Assembly: GCA_014860845.1 (NCBI GenBank)
Contig: JACZIY010000834.1
Coordinates: forward strand, 1 to 5,648
DNA from: Anaerolineaceae bacterium
GTDB taxonomy: Bacteria; Chloroflexota; Anaerolineae; Anaerolineales; Anaerolineaceae
Reading direction: 5' to 3'
Length of the DNA: 5,648 nucleotides
The position numbers were made by a program, and so were the translations under genes. Below the pieces are notes generated by a model that did no database searches, had not been told where the DNA came from, and saw only the letters and a program-made list of their open reading frames with translations. Within the stretch, counting starts at the first letter, position 1, and each line of letters begins with the position of its first letter. This document shows positions 1 to 5,587 of the stretch, one piece after another.

Positions 1-1593
1 CACTTGCACGCCCATCTCATGCAGCTTTTCGACTGCCTGTTTGCTTTGTGGGCGGATCACATCAGCGACGGCAAACGCTGTGATCACTTTTTCATCCGTG
101 GTGAGATATACCACTGTTTGAGATTTTTCACCGGCGGTTTGAGAAAAAGTCTCAAGTTCACCCAATAATGTCAGATCAAGCATCTCCAGCAGGCGCGGTC
201 CACCCACATATATGGCTTTACCATCATACTGGGCTTTTACCCCACGCCCCTTGATTGCCGAGAAATCCTTTGTCTCTGGTAGGGAAAGATTGCGCTCCAG
301 GGCTTTGTCCACAATTGCTCTGGCGATCAGGTGTTCCGAATCACTTTCAATCGCGGCTGCCAGTGCCAGGGCATCCTCTTCCTTCCATTCATTGATCGTG
401 TATTGATTCACTACGCCGAATTTTCCTTCGGTGAGGGTTCCGGTTTTATCAAAGACCACGATATCAATATTTCGCGCAACTTCCAATGCCAACCGATCAC
501 GAATCAGGATGCCATTGTTCGCACCCATGGATGTTGTAATCGCCACCACGAGCGGGACTGCCAATCCCAATGCATGCGGACAGGCAATGACCAGGACAGT
601 AACCACCCGTTTGAGCAGATCCACATTGAAGCCGATCGCAATCGCCCAGGCAACTGCTGTGATCGCAGCCACTGCCAGGGCAATGTAAAACAACCAGCCA
701 GCTGCCTTATCTGCCAATAACTGGGTGGGGGATTTTGACTGTTGTGCCTGTTCCACCAGACGCATGATGCCAGCCAGTGCAGTTTCATCCCCTATGGCTG
801 TCACCCGGACACGTAAACTGCCTTCGCCATTAATCGTCCCGGCTATCACTTTCGCTTCGGGTGATTTGTCAACCGGTTTGGATTCACCGGTAATCATCGA
901 TTCATTGACTTTGGATTCGCCAGTGGTCACAACACCATCTGCCGGGATACTGGCACCCGGTCGCACCAGAACAAGATCATCCTGGCGCAGATCCGTGGCT
1001 GAGACGGTTTCGGTAGAGCCATCCTCCAGAATGCGATCAGCGGTATCCGGTATCAGTTTTGCCAGTTCATTCAATGCGCCGGAAGCCTGCTTTACCGAAC
1101 GCATTTCCAGCCAATGTCCCAGCAGCATGATGTCAATTAATGTAACCAGCTCCCAAAAGAAACCTTCTCCCAGATTGGTCAGTTGCGCGAACAGGCTGTA
1201 CACAAAAGCAACCGAAATTGCCAGAGAGATGAGCGTCATCATGCCTGGTTTACGGTTTCGAATTTCCGGAATTGCCATTTTAAGGAAGGGAATGCCACCA
1301 TACCCGAAAATGATCAGGGAAAAGACGAATGGAATCCAGATGCTGCCAGGAAAGTCAGGCGCGGTAAAATTCATAAAGCGCTGAATCAGGGGGCTATAAA
1401 TGAGAACCGGGATGCTTAATAACAAACTCCACCAGAAACGCTTGCGGAACATCTGCTCATGTCCACTGTGATCGACGTGTTTTTTATTGTGTTCTTTGGA
1501 CTTATTGTGATCAGCGTGTTGATTGGGTGAGTGTTCTTCGTGATGGTGATGTTCTTGATGTTGATTTTTATCAGACTTATTATTGTGATCCAT
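1..1593 (-). CDS. copB: CopB-type copper-translocating P1B ATPase, 3' end cut by window edge
   Basis: ATP-driven heavy-metal export pump of the inner membrane, most likely exporting copper or silver. 531 residues are present; family members are usually about 650-750. The first 45 residues hold 13 histidines, including HHHH at 15-18, and no HMA CxxC domain, as is usual for CopB. Hydrophobic segments lie at about 53-70, 84-104, 118-136, 145-163, 298-321 and 326-353. The last carries CPH (338-340), the P1B-3/CopB intramembrane metal site; CopA-type pumps have CPC. The actuator loop has TGES (235-238). The phosphorylation motif DKTGT starts at D382. The nucleotide-binding domain has SEH-LIA (H421, L422), where most P1B pumps have HP, and KGRGV (448-452). 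The hinge GDGxNDxP motif and last two helices lie beyond base 1. The start at 1593 follows AAAGGA with a 6-nt gap; an in-frame ATG at 1611 lies inside the candidate -10 and has no ribosome site. Copper rather than another metal is inferred from CPH and the His-rich tail. Confidence 0.95.
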   Translation of the reverse strand, partial: MDHNNKSDKNQHQEHHHHEEHSPNQHADHNKSKEHNKKHVDHSGHEQMFRKRFWWSLLLSIPVLIYSPLIQRFMNFTAPDFPGSIWIPFVFSLIIFGYGGIPFLKMAIPEIRNRKPGMMTLISLAISVAFVYSLFAQLTNLGEGFFWELVTLIDIMLLGHWLEMRSVKQASGALNELAKLIPDTADRILEDGSTETVSATDLRQDDLVLVRPGASIPADGVVTTGESKVNESMITGESKPVDKSPEAKVIAGTINGEGSLRVRVTAIGDETALAGIMRLVEQAQQSKSPTQLLADKAAGWLFYIALAVAAITAVAWAIAIGFNVDLLKRVVTVLVIACPHALGLAVPLVVAITTSMGANNGILIRDRLALEVARNIDIVVFDKTGTLTEGKFGVVNQYTINEWKEEDALALAAAIESDSEHLIARAIVDKALERNLSLPETKDFSAIKGRGVKAQYDGKAIYVGGPRLLEMLDLTLLGELETFSQTAGEKSQTVVYLTTDEKVITAFAVADVIRPQSKQAVEKLHEMGVQV

Positions 1594-1599
1594 ATTTGA

Positions 1600-1605
1600 T
1601 CCTTT
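1600..1605 (-). promoter_or_regulatory. Ribosome binding site fixing the copB start
   Basis: AAAGGA on the minus strand, 6 nt before the ATG at 1593. It lies between two in-frame ATG codons (1611 and 1593), so it supports the downstream one; the upstream ATG has only AT-rich sequence before it. Confidence 0.7.
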
Positions 1606-1609
1606 GTTC

Positions 1610-1637
1610 ATTATAGATAATTTTTTAACTTTTTCAA
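1610..1637 (-). promoter_or_regulatory. Candidate sigma-70-type promoter for copB
   Basis: On the minus strand TTGAAA (1637-1632) and a perfect TATAAT (1615-1610) are separated by 16 nt. Transcription would begin near 1603, which would put the ribosome site at the very 5' end of a roughly 10-nt leader. Either the leader is unusually short or the real start is elsewhere; this conflict limits confidence. Confidence 0.45.
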
Positions 1638-1638
1638 A

Positions 1639-1663
1639 TTTGTTTATAAGTTATGGAAACAAA
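1639..1663. promoter_or_regulatory. Inverted repeat upstream of the copB -35, possible operator
   Basis: TTTGTTT (1639-1645) and AAACAAA (1657-1663) form perfect 7-bp arms around an 11-nt spacer, starting 1 bp upstream of the candidate copB -35. The position suits a regulator site, but the arms are AT-rich and could arise by chance. It does not match the CopY box or the spaced GC-rich dyads of CueR or CsoR. Confidence 0.25.
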
Positions 1664-1691
1664 CCACATCGTTTCGTTGATTCACGATCGG

Positions 1692-1702
1692 TTGATTATC
1701 AA
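1692..1702. promoter_or_regulatory. Short palindrome TTGAT-T-ATCAA in the divergent region
   Basis: Perfect 5-bp arms around one central base, ending 9 bp before the candidate -35 of the cytochrome gene. Position alone suggests a possible regulator half-site pair; nothing identifies a binding protein. Confidence 0.2.
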
Positions 1703-1711
1703 ATTGGTCCT

Positions 1712-1740
1712 TTGAAAGATTATATTATGACTATTATTGT
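1712..1740 (+). promoter_or_regulatory. Candidate promoter for the cytochrome c gene
   Basis: TTGAAA (1712-1717) is followed after exactly 17 nt by TATTGT (1735-1740), which matches TATAAT at four of six positions. Transcription would start near 1747, leaving a leader of about 56 nt before the ATG at 1803. No better pair was seen in the region. Confidence 0.4.
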
Positions 1741-1802
1741 CTGAATTACTGGTTATGATGAAATCCATCGGTGGTTGTCTATTTTGATCGATTGGGAGAA
1801 AA

Positions 1803-2771
1803 ATGTTAAATATTATCGTAATTGTGGCATTATTTCTGCTGGCAGGATTTTTTATCTATCTGGCATTTCGTCTTAAACGCTCACAACGAGCATGGGTCAG
1901 ATGGCCGGGTATGCTGCTTTCTGGGCTTATGGGGCTGATGCTGCTGGCAACCAGTGCAGTGGCTGCTAGCGGCGTCTACAAGCTTAATGTTTCGCCTTAC
2001 CAATACTCGCTTGCAGATATTCAGGTAAAAGGCGCACCGGAGCAGATTGAACGTGGAGAACAACTGGCATACCTTTGCATTGATTGCCATTCTTCCACGG
2101 GTGACCTGCCTTTGGATGGCAGCAAGGACAACCTGGTGACTGAAGATGTCCCAATAGGCGTATTGTATGCTTCAAACCTGACACCTGGTGGAGATATGGC
2201 TAATTGGACGGATGGAGAGATCATTCGGGCAATTCGTGAGGGAGTCGATAATAATGACCATCCTTTGTTCTTTATGACCAGCGAACCATTTAGCCATTTA
2301 AGTGACGCGGATGCACAAGCGCTCGTTGCCTATCTGCGGTCCCAGCCAGCTGTGAACCGGGATTTACCGGAGAGGGATCTAAACATCCTGGCTGCTATAT
2401 TCGTAGGGGCAAATCTTGCGCCAACTTCTGCCCAACCGCCAATCACAGCCGAAATAATTGCGCCACCTGCCAACGCTGTTGAATATGGACAGTATCTGGT
2501 TTATACCTCAGGTTGCCGTGATTGCCATGGTCTCGATTTGACCGGTGCACCTAATCCATTCGTCCCGCAAGGTCCCAACCTGACCATCGCTATGACAAAC
2601 TGGAGCGAAGAACAATTGGTAACATTCCTGCGCACCGGAGTTAACAATTATGGTCGATCGGTTGATCCCAAACAAATGCCCTGGCTTTCTTACAGCAGAG
2701 CATTATCGGATGCCGATGTGCGAGATATATATCAATATTTAAGAGGATTGGAAGCGGTAGCCTCAAAATAA
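1803..2771 (+). CDS. Membrane-anchored dihaem cytochrome c
   Basis: Electron-transfer protein of 322 residues. Two hydrophobic segments (about 2-22 and 35-56) flank a basic loop (RLKRSQRAWVR, 23-33). The positive-inside rule then puts the loop in the cytoplasm and the long C-terminal part outside. That part holds two cytochrome c domains with haem c sites CIDCH (92-96) and CRDCH (238-242). Each domain has a likely sixth-ligand methionine before a final helix: M158 before HLSDADAQALVAYLR, and M292 before ALSDADVRDIYQYLR. The domain style resembles the cytochrome subunits of periplasmic alcohol, aldehyde or nicotinate dehydrogenases, but no dehydrogenase gene is visible and the partner is unknown. 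The ATG follows GGGAG with a 4-nt gap. It is divergent from copB; shared copper regulation is inferred from position only. It converges on the dinB-like gene. Confidence 0.92.
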   Translation: MLNIIVIVALFLLAGFFIYLAFRLKRSQRAWVRWPGMLLSGLMGLMLLATSAVAASGVYKLNVSPYQYSLADIQVKGAPEQIERGEQLAYLCIDCHSSTGDLPLDGSKDNLVTEDVPIGVLYASNLTPGGDMANWTDGEIIRAIREGVDNNDHPLFFMTSEPFSHLSDADAQALVAYLRSQPAVNRDLPERDLNILAAIFVGANLAPTSAQPPITAEIIAPPANAVEYGQYLVYTSGCRDCHGLDLTGAPNPFVPQGPNLTIAMTNWSEEQLVTFLRTGVNNYGRSVDPKQMPWLSYSRALSDADVRDIYQYLRGLEAVASK

Positions 2772-2775
2772 ACTC

Positions 2776-3285
2776 TTAACGATCGCCTTCATCAAAAAAA
2801 GTCCAGCTATCTAATTCCGGTGGTTGTAGGCCCAGCTGGGTCAACATCACCATGATTTGGGCACGATGTTCGGTGGCGTGATTGATCACCTGGGTGAGGA
2901 TGACTGCACCGGGCACTGATCTGGGAGTTCCTTCCCAATTCACATCAACACTGTCCTGTGGCTGAATGGTTGGAGCGATCTCGATTAAACCCGCACCACT
3001 TACTTGGGTCAATTCCTGCAATTCGGAAATTGTGGGTTTAGGTGCTGCCTCAGGTTTCCGGAAAGGTTGACCGGTTTTCAGGCGGTGCCAATAGGAGCGC
3101 TCTGCGTTGGCGATATGTTCAAGCGTGTCGAATATCGAGCCATAGGTACCGATCACCTTCGAGTTTAGTTGCTCTTCGCTCAACTGAGCGCATTGGTCAA
3201 ACAGATTTGTATTCGCCCACAGGTTATGCCGAAAGAGGGTGTCAATGGTTTCATACCCAGCTTGATGTTTATTTTTCTCTGTCAT
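2776..3285 (-). CDS. DinB/YfiT-like putative metal-dependent protein
   Basis: 169-residue four-helix-bundle protein of the DinB superfamily, normal length for the family. From the ATG at 3285 the likely metal triad is H57 (in LEHIANAERSYW), H136 and H140 (in NHATEHRAQ), a typical DinB arrangement. Related proteins include bacillithiol or mycothiol S-transferases and damage-inducible proteins of unknown activity; no reaction can be assigned here. There is no signal peptide, so it is presumably cytoplasmic. The frame can be opened 6 codons further upstream with TTG at 3303, but that stretch contains the Shine-Dalgarno of the ATG, so the ATG is preferred. It is the last gene of the minus-strand cluster, 140 nt after the VOC gene, with its own candidate promoter. 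Its stop lies 4 bp from the stop of the oppositely oriented cytochrome gene. Confidence 0.88.
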   Translation of the reverse strand: MTEKNKHQAGYETIDTLFRHNLWANTNLFDQCAQLSEEQLNSKVIGTYGSIFDTLEHIANAERSYWHRLKTGQPFRKPEAAPKPTISELQELTQVSGAGLIEIAPTIQPQDSVDVNWEGTPRSVPGAVILTQVINHATEHRAQIMVMLTQLGLQPPELDSWTFFDEGDR

Positions 3286-3292
3286 TATCACA

Positions 3293-3297
3293 TCCTT
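3293..3297 (-). promoter_or_regulatory. Ribosome binding site that decides the dinB-like start
   Basis: AAGGA on the minus strand, 7 nt before the ATG at 3285. It lies inside the longer reading frame opened by TTG at 3303, which makes the TTG start unlikely. Confidence 0.75.
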
Positions 3298-3301
3298 TTT
3301 C

Positions 3302-3326
3302 AACAGCTTACGTAGATGATGCTGTT
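3302..3326 (-). other. Possible 5'-leader stem-loop of the dinB-like mRNA
   Basis: AACAGC and GCTGTT form a 6-bp stem around a 13-nt loop, between the predicted transcription start (near 3327) and the Shine-Dalgarno. It could stabilise the 5' end or affect translation, but the stem is short and the loop large. Confidence 0.25.
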
Positions 3327-3333
3327 AGCCATC

Positions 3334-3361
3334 ATTATAAAAGCATAAATGTTTTTGAAAA
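3334..3361 (-). promoter_or_regulatory. Candidate promoter for the dinB-like gene
   Basis: A perfect TATAAT (minus strand, 3339-3334) lies 16 nt after TTTTCA (3361-3356), which matches TTGACA at four of six positions. The predicted start near 3327 gives a leader of about 42 nt. The -35 lies within a palindrome (3348-3365), suggesting repression or activation at this site. Confidence 0.5.
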
Positions 3362-3365
3362 CATT
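3348..3365. promoter_or_regulatory. 18-bp palindrome over the dinB -35, probable operator
   Basis: AATGTTTT-TG-AAAACATT is a perfect inverted repeat with 8-bp arms and a 2-bp centre. It covers the candidate -35 element. Size and position are typical for a dimeric helix-turn-helix regulator; the regulator is not in the window. It lacks the CTG/CAG or GAAC/GTTC ends of common LexA boxes. Confidence 0.45.
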
Positions 3366-3395
3366 CCGTAAAGCGTTTCTTATTCACACCTTGCC

Positions 3396-3409
3396 CAGGC
3401 AGTTGCCTG
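3396..3409. other. Short hairpin between VOC and dinB-like genes
   Basis: CAGGCA and TGCCTG form arms around 2 nt (in RNA probably 5 bp with a 4-nt loop), starting 17 nt past the stop of the VOC gene. It could mark the 3' end of the upstream transcript, but no T-run follows on either strand, so it is not called an intrinsic terminator. Confidence 0.3.
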
Positions 3410-3425
3410 ACCACTGATCCTATTA

Positions 3426-3818
3426 TTAACAGAAAACGATATCCCATGTCACGTCAAAGCGATCACGGACATTCCCCATGTACATACCCCAGGGCAGTTT
3501 CTTGAAATCTTCGTTTACAACCCCACCTTTTTTGAGTGCGTCAAAATAGGTTTCTGCTTCTTCGAGCGTATCGCACTCCATGGTTATTTTATATGCCTGG
3601 TTGGCGTAATCATACACATCCAGGCTATCTGAAAAATAAAGATAGAAGCCTTTAATCAACAATTCAGCATGAAAGATTTTACCAACCAATTCTTTTTTAT
3701 CGGTCATATAATCTTCAAACAATGTTTTTCTAATCAGTGTCGCATTAAATAATTTTTGATAATAATCCACTGCTTCTTCACAGTTTCCGTTCAAACACAC
3801 ATAGGTTGCTATTTTCAT
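3426..3818 (-). CDS. PhnB/YjdN-like VOC-fold protein
   Basis: 130-residue single-domain protein of the vicinal oxygen chelate superfamily, in the branch often labelled PhnB, YjdN or 3-demethylubiquinone methyltransferase-like. Visible family marks are the opening YVCLNGNCEEAVDYYQKLF (6-24), KIFHAELLIKGFYLYFSD (47-64, H50 a possible metal ligand), TLEEAETYFDALKKGG (84-99), and the closing PWGMYMGNVRDRFDVTWDI (109-127). No substrate is known for most members, and the methyltransferase label is unreliable. The frame stays open to an ATG at 3893, but that would overlap the end of the SUMF1 gene, whereas the ATG at 3818 has a strong Shine-Dalgarno and begins exactly at the first family strand. It lies 52 nt downstream of the SUMF1 stop, probably co-transcribed. 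It is cytoplasmic, with no signal peptide. Confidence 0.9.
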   Translation of the reverse strand: MKIATYVCLNGNCEEAVDYYQKLFNATLIRKTLFEDYMTDKKELVGKIFHAELLIKGFYLYFSDSLDVYDYANQAYKITMECDTLEEAETYFDALKKGGVVNEDFKKLPWGMYMGNVRDRFDVTWDIVFC

Positions 3819-3823
3819 CTTAT

Positions 3824-3828
3824 CCTCC
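3824..3828 (-). promoter_or_regulatory. Ribosome binding site fixing the VOC gene start
   Basis: GGAGG on the minus strand, 5 nt before the ATG at 3818. It lies within the artificially extended frame from 3893 and so supports the 130-residue form. Confidence 0.8.
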
Positions 3829-3870
3829 AAAAATCTATAAGTGATTAATTGAATTCCCGATTGGGTTTCT

Positions 3871-4737
3871 TTAATCAGTGTCATCCAGGGCACAGCGAAA
3901 GCTCAAGTCGTTATCGACAAATCCACGCCGGTATTTATAGCTAGCATTGGCTGGATCTTTTAATACACACATATCACTGGCGCGTTGAACAGAGCGCACA
4001 GTCCCCTTATAATCTATCCAACTACCACCACGACAGACCCTTAAATTGCCATCCTCGGGCCCAGTCGGGTTGCTTTGTGGTGAAATGGAGTAGTAATGTG
4101 CGTCGTACCAATCTGCCACCCATTCCCAGGCATTCCCCGCCAGATCGTAAGCACCATAAGGGCTGACGCCTTCTGGAAAGCTACCCACAGGCATGATATC
4201 GTCAATCTCCCTGGCATAGTTCAGCCGATTTGAGGAAGGTGCTTCATTTCCCCAGGGATAAATGAGTGCATCGGTTCCTCGGGCAGCTTTTTCCCACTCA
4301 GCTTCCGTGGGGAGTCTTCGACCTGCCCATTCGCAATACATGTTTGCCTGATCCCATCTTATATAAACCACAGGAAAATCACTGTATTCTTCATATGGAT
4401 AATATTTATCGAAACCTGGCGTGGTGCACACACCTGCTTCCATACATAATCTGTACATAGCGTTTGTTACTTCGGTGCGGTCAATCCAAAATGCATCAAG
4501 AGCCACCTCATGTGCAGGCTTTTCGTCAGTTCGACCTCCATCCAACCCCATACTGAACATACCATTAGGCACAAAAACCATCTCCATGCCATCTTGTGCA
4601 GAAATCCGCGTGGATTCGGAAATAATTGAGGATCCTGTAATGGCATTATTACCATTCTCCGTGTAAATATCGGTCTCATTTCTACCGCATCCCACTCCGA
4701 GCAGGATGATAACCAGAATTGCCAACAGACAAAACAT
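3871..4737 (-). CDS. Lipoprotein with FGE-sulfatase (SUMF1-like) domain, 5' end possibly frameshifted
   Basis: 288 residues as an intact frame. Residues 1-17 are a hydrophobic export signal ending in LLGVGC, a probable though imperfect lipobox with C17 as the lipid anchor, followed by a polar linker (18-50). The formylglycine-generating-enzyme-like fold fills the rest: MVFVPNGMFSMG (53-64), WIDRTEVTNAMY (84-95), GRRLPTEAEWEKAARG (139-154), YPWGNE (160-165), YGAYDLAGNAWEWVADW (194-210), RGGSW (236-240) and FRCA (280-283). The paired cysteines that follow the RGGSW region in true formylglycine-generating enzymes are absent, so sulfatase activation is unlikely; a surface-exposed binding or structural role is inferred. 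The ATG at 4737 has no ribosome site and is preceded by an in-frame TAG two codons upstream, while a strong site and ATG at 4781 are in another frame. The gene lies 121 nt after the VTC gene on the same strand. Confidence 0.88.
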   Translation of the reverse strand: MFCLLAILVIILLGVGCGRNETDIYTENGNNAITGSSIISESTRISAQDGMEMVFVPNGMFSMGLDGGRTDEKPAHEVALDAFWIDRTEVTNAMYRLCMEAGVCTTPGFDKYYPYEEYSDFPVVYIRWDQANMYCEWAGRRLPTEAEWEKAARGTDALIYPWGNEAPSSNRLNYAREIDDIMPVGSFPEGVSPYGAYDLAGNAWEWVADWYDAHYYSISPQSNPTGPEDGNLRVCRGGSWIDYKGTVRSVQRASDMCVLKDPANASYKYRRGFVDNDLSFRCALDDTD

Positions 4738-4778
4738 GTTTTTCTATGACGCAAAAACATGTCAGAAAAATTTGCAAA

Positions 4779-4793
4779 CATCGTTGCCTCCTT
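4779..4793 (-). promoter_or_regulatory. Strong ribosome site and ATG out of frame with the SUMF1-like gene
   Basis: AAGGAGG (minus strand, 4793-4787), a 5-nt gap and ATG (4781-4779) make the strongest translation start in the window. Read from there, the frame gives MFANFSDMFLRHRK and then leaves the lipoprotein frame, running on to 4467 as low-quality sequence. Adding one A to the A5 run (plus-strand T-run 4739-4743) joins RHRK to NMFCLLAILVIILLG, a normal basic-then-hydrophobic signal peptide. Confidence 0.6.
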
Positions 4794-4858
4794 CCAGATA
4801 ACAACAACCTTGATGGTATTACTGAACTACCAAATGAGAAATAAAGATAAATGACTGG

Positions 4859-5587
4859 TTAAAAGTATACACGCTCAATTCCTTCGACATATTTTGAATT
4901 TTTGGTCACCCGGAATGGAAAGAAACTTGCCACTCTGTTCGCGTTCAGATCCTGGTCAACATCATATTTCAATTCCACCACCAGACTAAGGTAATTCATC
5001 TGCCTGTGAAGAAATGAATTGCCAATGCTACTATTCACTCTATAGAAAGACATCTGCGAGTCCAGCGTGACTCGAAAATTATCATCTCGCGAAGCATAGT
5101 AATAGCGGTAATAGCGGTTTAGCAATACAACCTTAAAGCGGCAAAGGTCGCGGTATACATTTTCAGGTAGGCTTGAATTTAACAAAATGGATCGGAAATA
5201 GCGGGAGGAAAAGGACTGGTCCAAGCAGAAAGGAGCAAACGGATAAGCATATTTCGTGCCTGCCAACCCATTCTTTACCTTGATTTCTAATACTGGATGG
5301 TGTACCTGGCCGAATGGCATCCCATACCAACGTACACGCACCTTGCGGCGTAAAGCAGCGCCATTGACATTGTCGTAATAATTCTCCATGTCAGGAGAAT
5401 CGAGGTACAGGTTATTAACATATCTGGGTGGATAGGTCTCGGAGAACATCCGCGGGTGCAACTTGATGATGGCTGCAGCCCGCCAGATGGGCAGATCATC
5501 CAATAAAAATTTTCGCTCGTACCGATAGGTCTCCAGTTTGGTATATCCTGACTCTACCGGTACAGACTGGATAAGATTGTCTTTCAC
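4859..5587 (-). CDS. VTC-domain polyphosphate polymerase-like protein
   Basis: 242-residue stand-alone VTC domain, the catalytic tunnel-shaped fold of yeast Vtc4 that makes polyphosphate from ATP. Visible marks in order: YRYERKF (21-27), VNNLYLDSPDM (57-67), RRKVRVRWYG (80-89), LEIKVKNG (100-107), NRYYRYYY (157-164), FRVTLDSQMSFY (171-182), VVELKYD (203-209) and KNSKYVEGIERVY (229-241). The basic residues R84, R86, K103, R158 and K232 and the acidic E205 sit where the polyphosphate and metal ligands of the family are expected; this is mapped by eye. There are no membrane segments or SPX domain, so it is presumably cytoplasmic or docked on a partner. Translation starts with GTG at 5587 after AAAGG with a 6-nt gap. 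GTGA overlaps the stop of the upstream gene, implying coupling. Polyphosphate synthesis is the family inference; other triphosphate-tunnel chemistry is possible. Confidence 0.9.
   Translation of the reverse strand: MKDNLIQSVPVESGYTKLETYRYERKFLLDDLPIWRAAAIIKLHPRMFSETYPPRYVNNLYLDSPDMENYYDNVNGAALRRKVRVRWYGMPFGQVHHPVLEIKVKNGLAGTKYAYPFAPFCLDQSFSSRYFRSILLNSSLPENVYRDLCRFKVVLLNRYYRYYYASRDDNFRVTLDSQMSFYRVNSSIGNSFLHRQMNYLSLVVELKYDVDQDLNANRVASFFPFRVTKNSKYVEGIERVYF

Noticed and set aside
212..720. Overlapping plus-strand open frames opposite the CopB catalytic domain
   Set aside because: They lie antisense to the CPH and DKTGT coding region and read as compositionally odd sequence without family motifs.
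725..1384. Long plus-strand open frame (219 codons) opposite copB
   Set aside because: It is the antisense shadow of the CopB actuator and membrane region; the minus strand carries all family motifs, and this frame has no recognisable domain or ribosome site.
1594..1802. Known copper operators (CopY box TACA-N2-TGTA, CueR or CsoR dyads)
   Set aside because: Both strands were read and no match was seen; the dyads present are AT-rich and unlike these sites.
3042..3371. Plus-strand open frame across the dinB-like gene and its promoter
   Set aside because: It is antisense to a well-supported DinB-family gene, with no motif and no ribosome site.
3304..3425. Intrinsic terminator between the VOC and dinB-like genes
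   Set aside because: The hairpin at 3396-3409 has no T-run on either strand, so it is listed only as a stem-loop.
4467..4781. 104-codon minus-strand frame from the strong ATG at 4781 as an independent gene
   Set aside because: After about 14 codons it overlaps the lipoprotein gene in another frame and has no family features; its start is better explained as the displaced 5' end of the SUMF1-like gene.
4814..4832. Inverted repeat TGGTA/TACCA between the VTC and SUMF1 genes
   Set aside because: Arms of 5 bp with a 9-nt loop and no T-run; too weak to call a terminator or operator.
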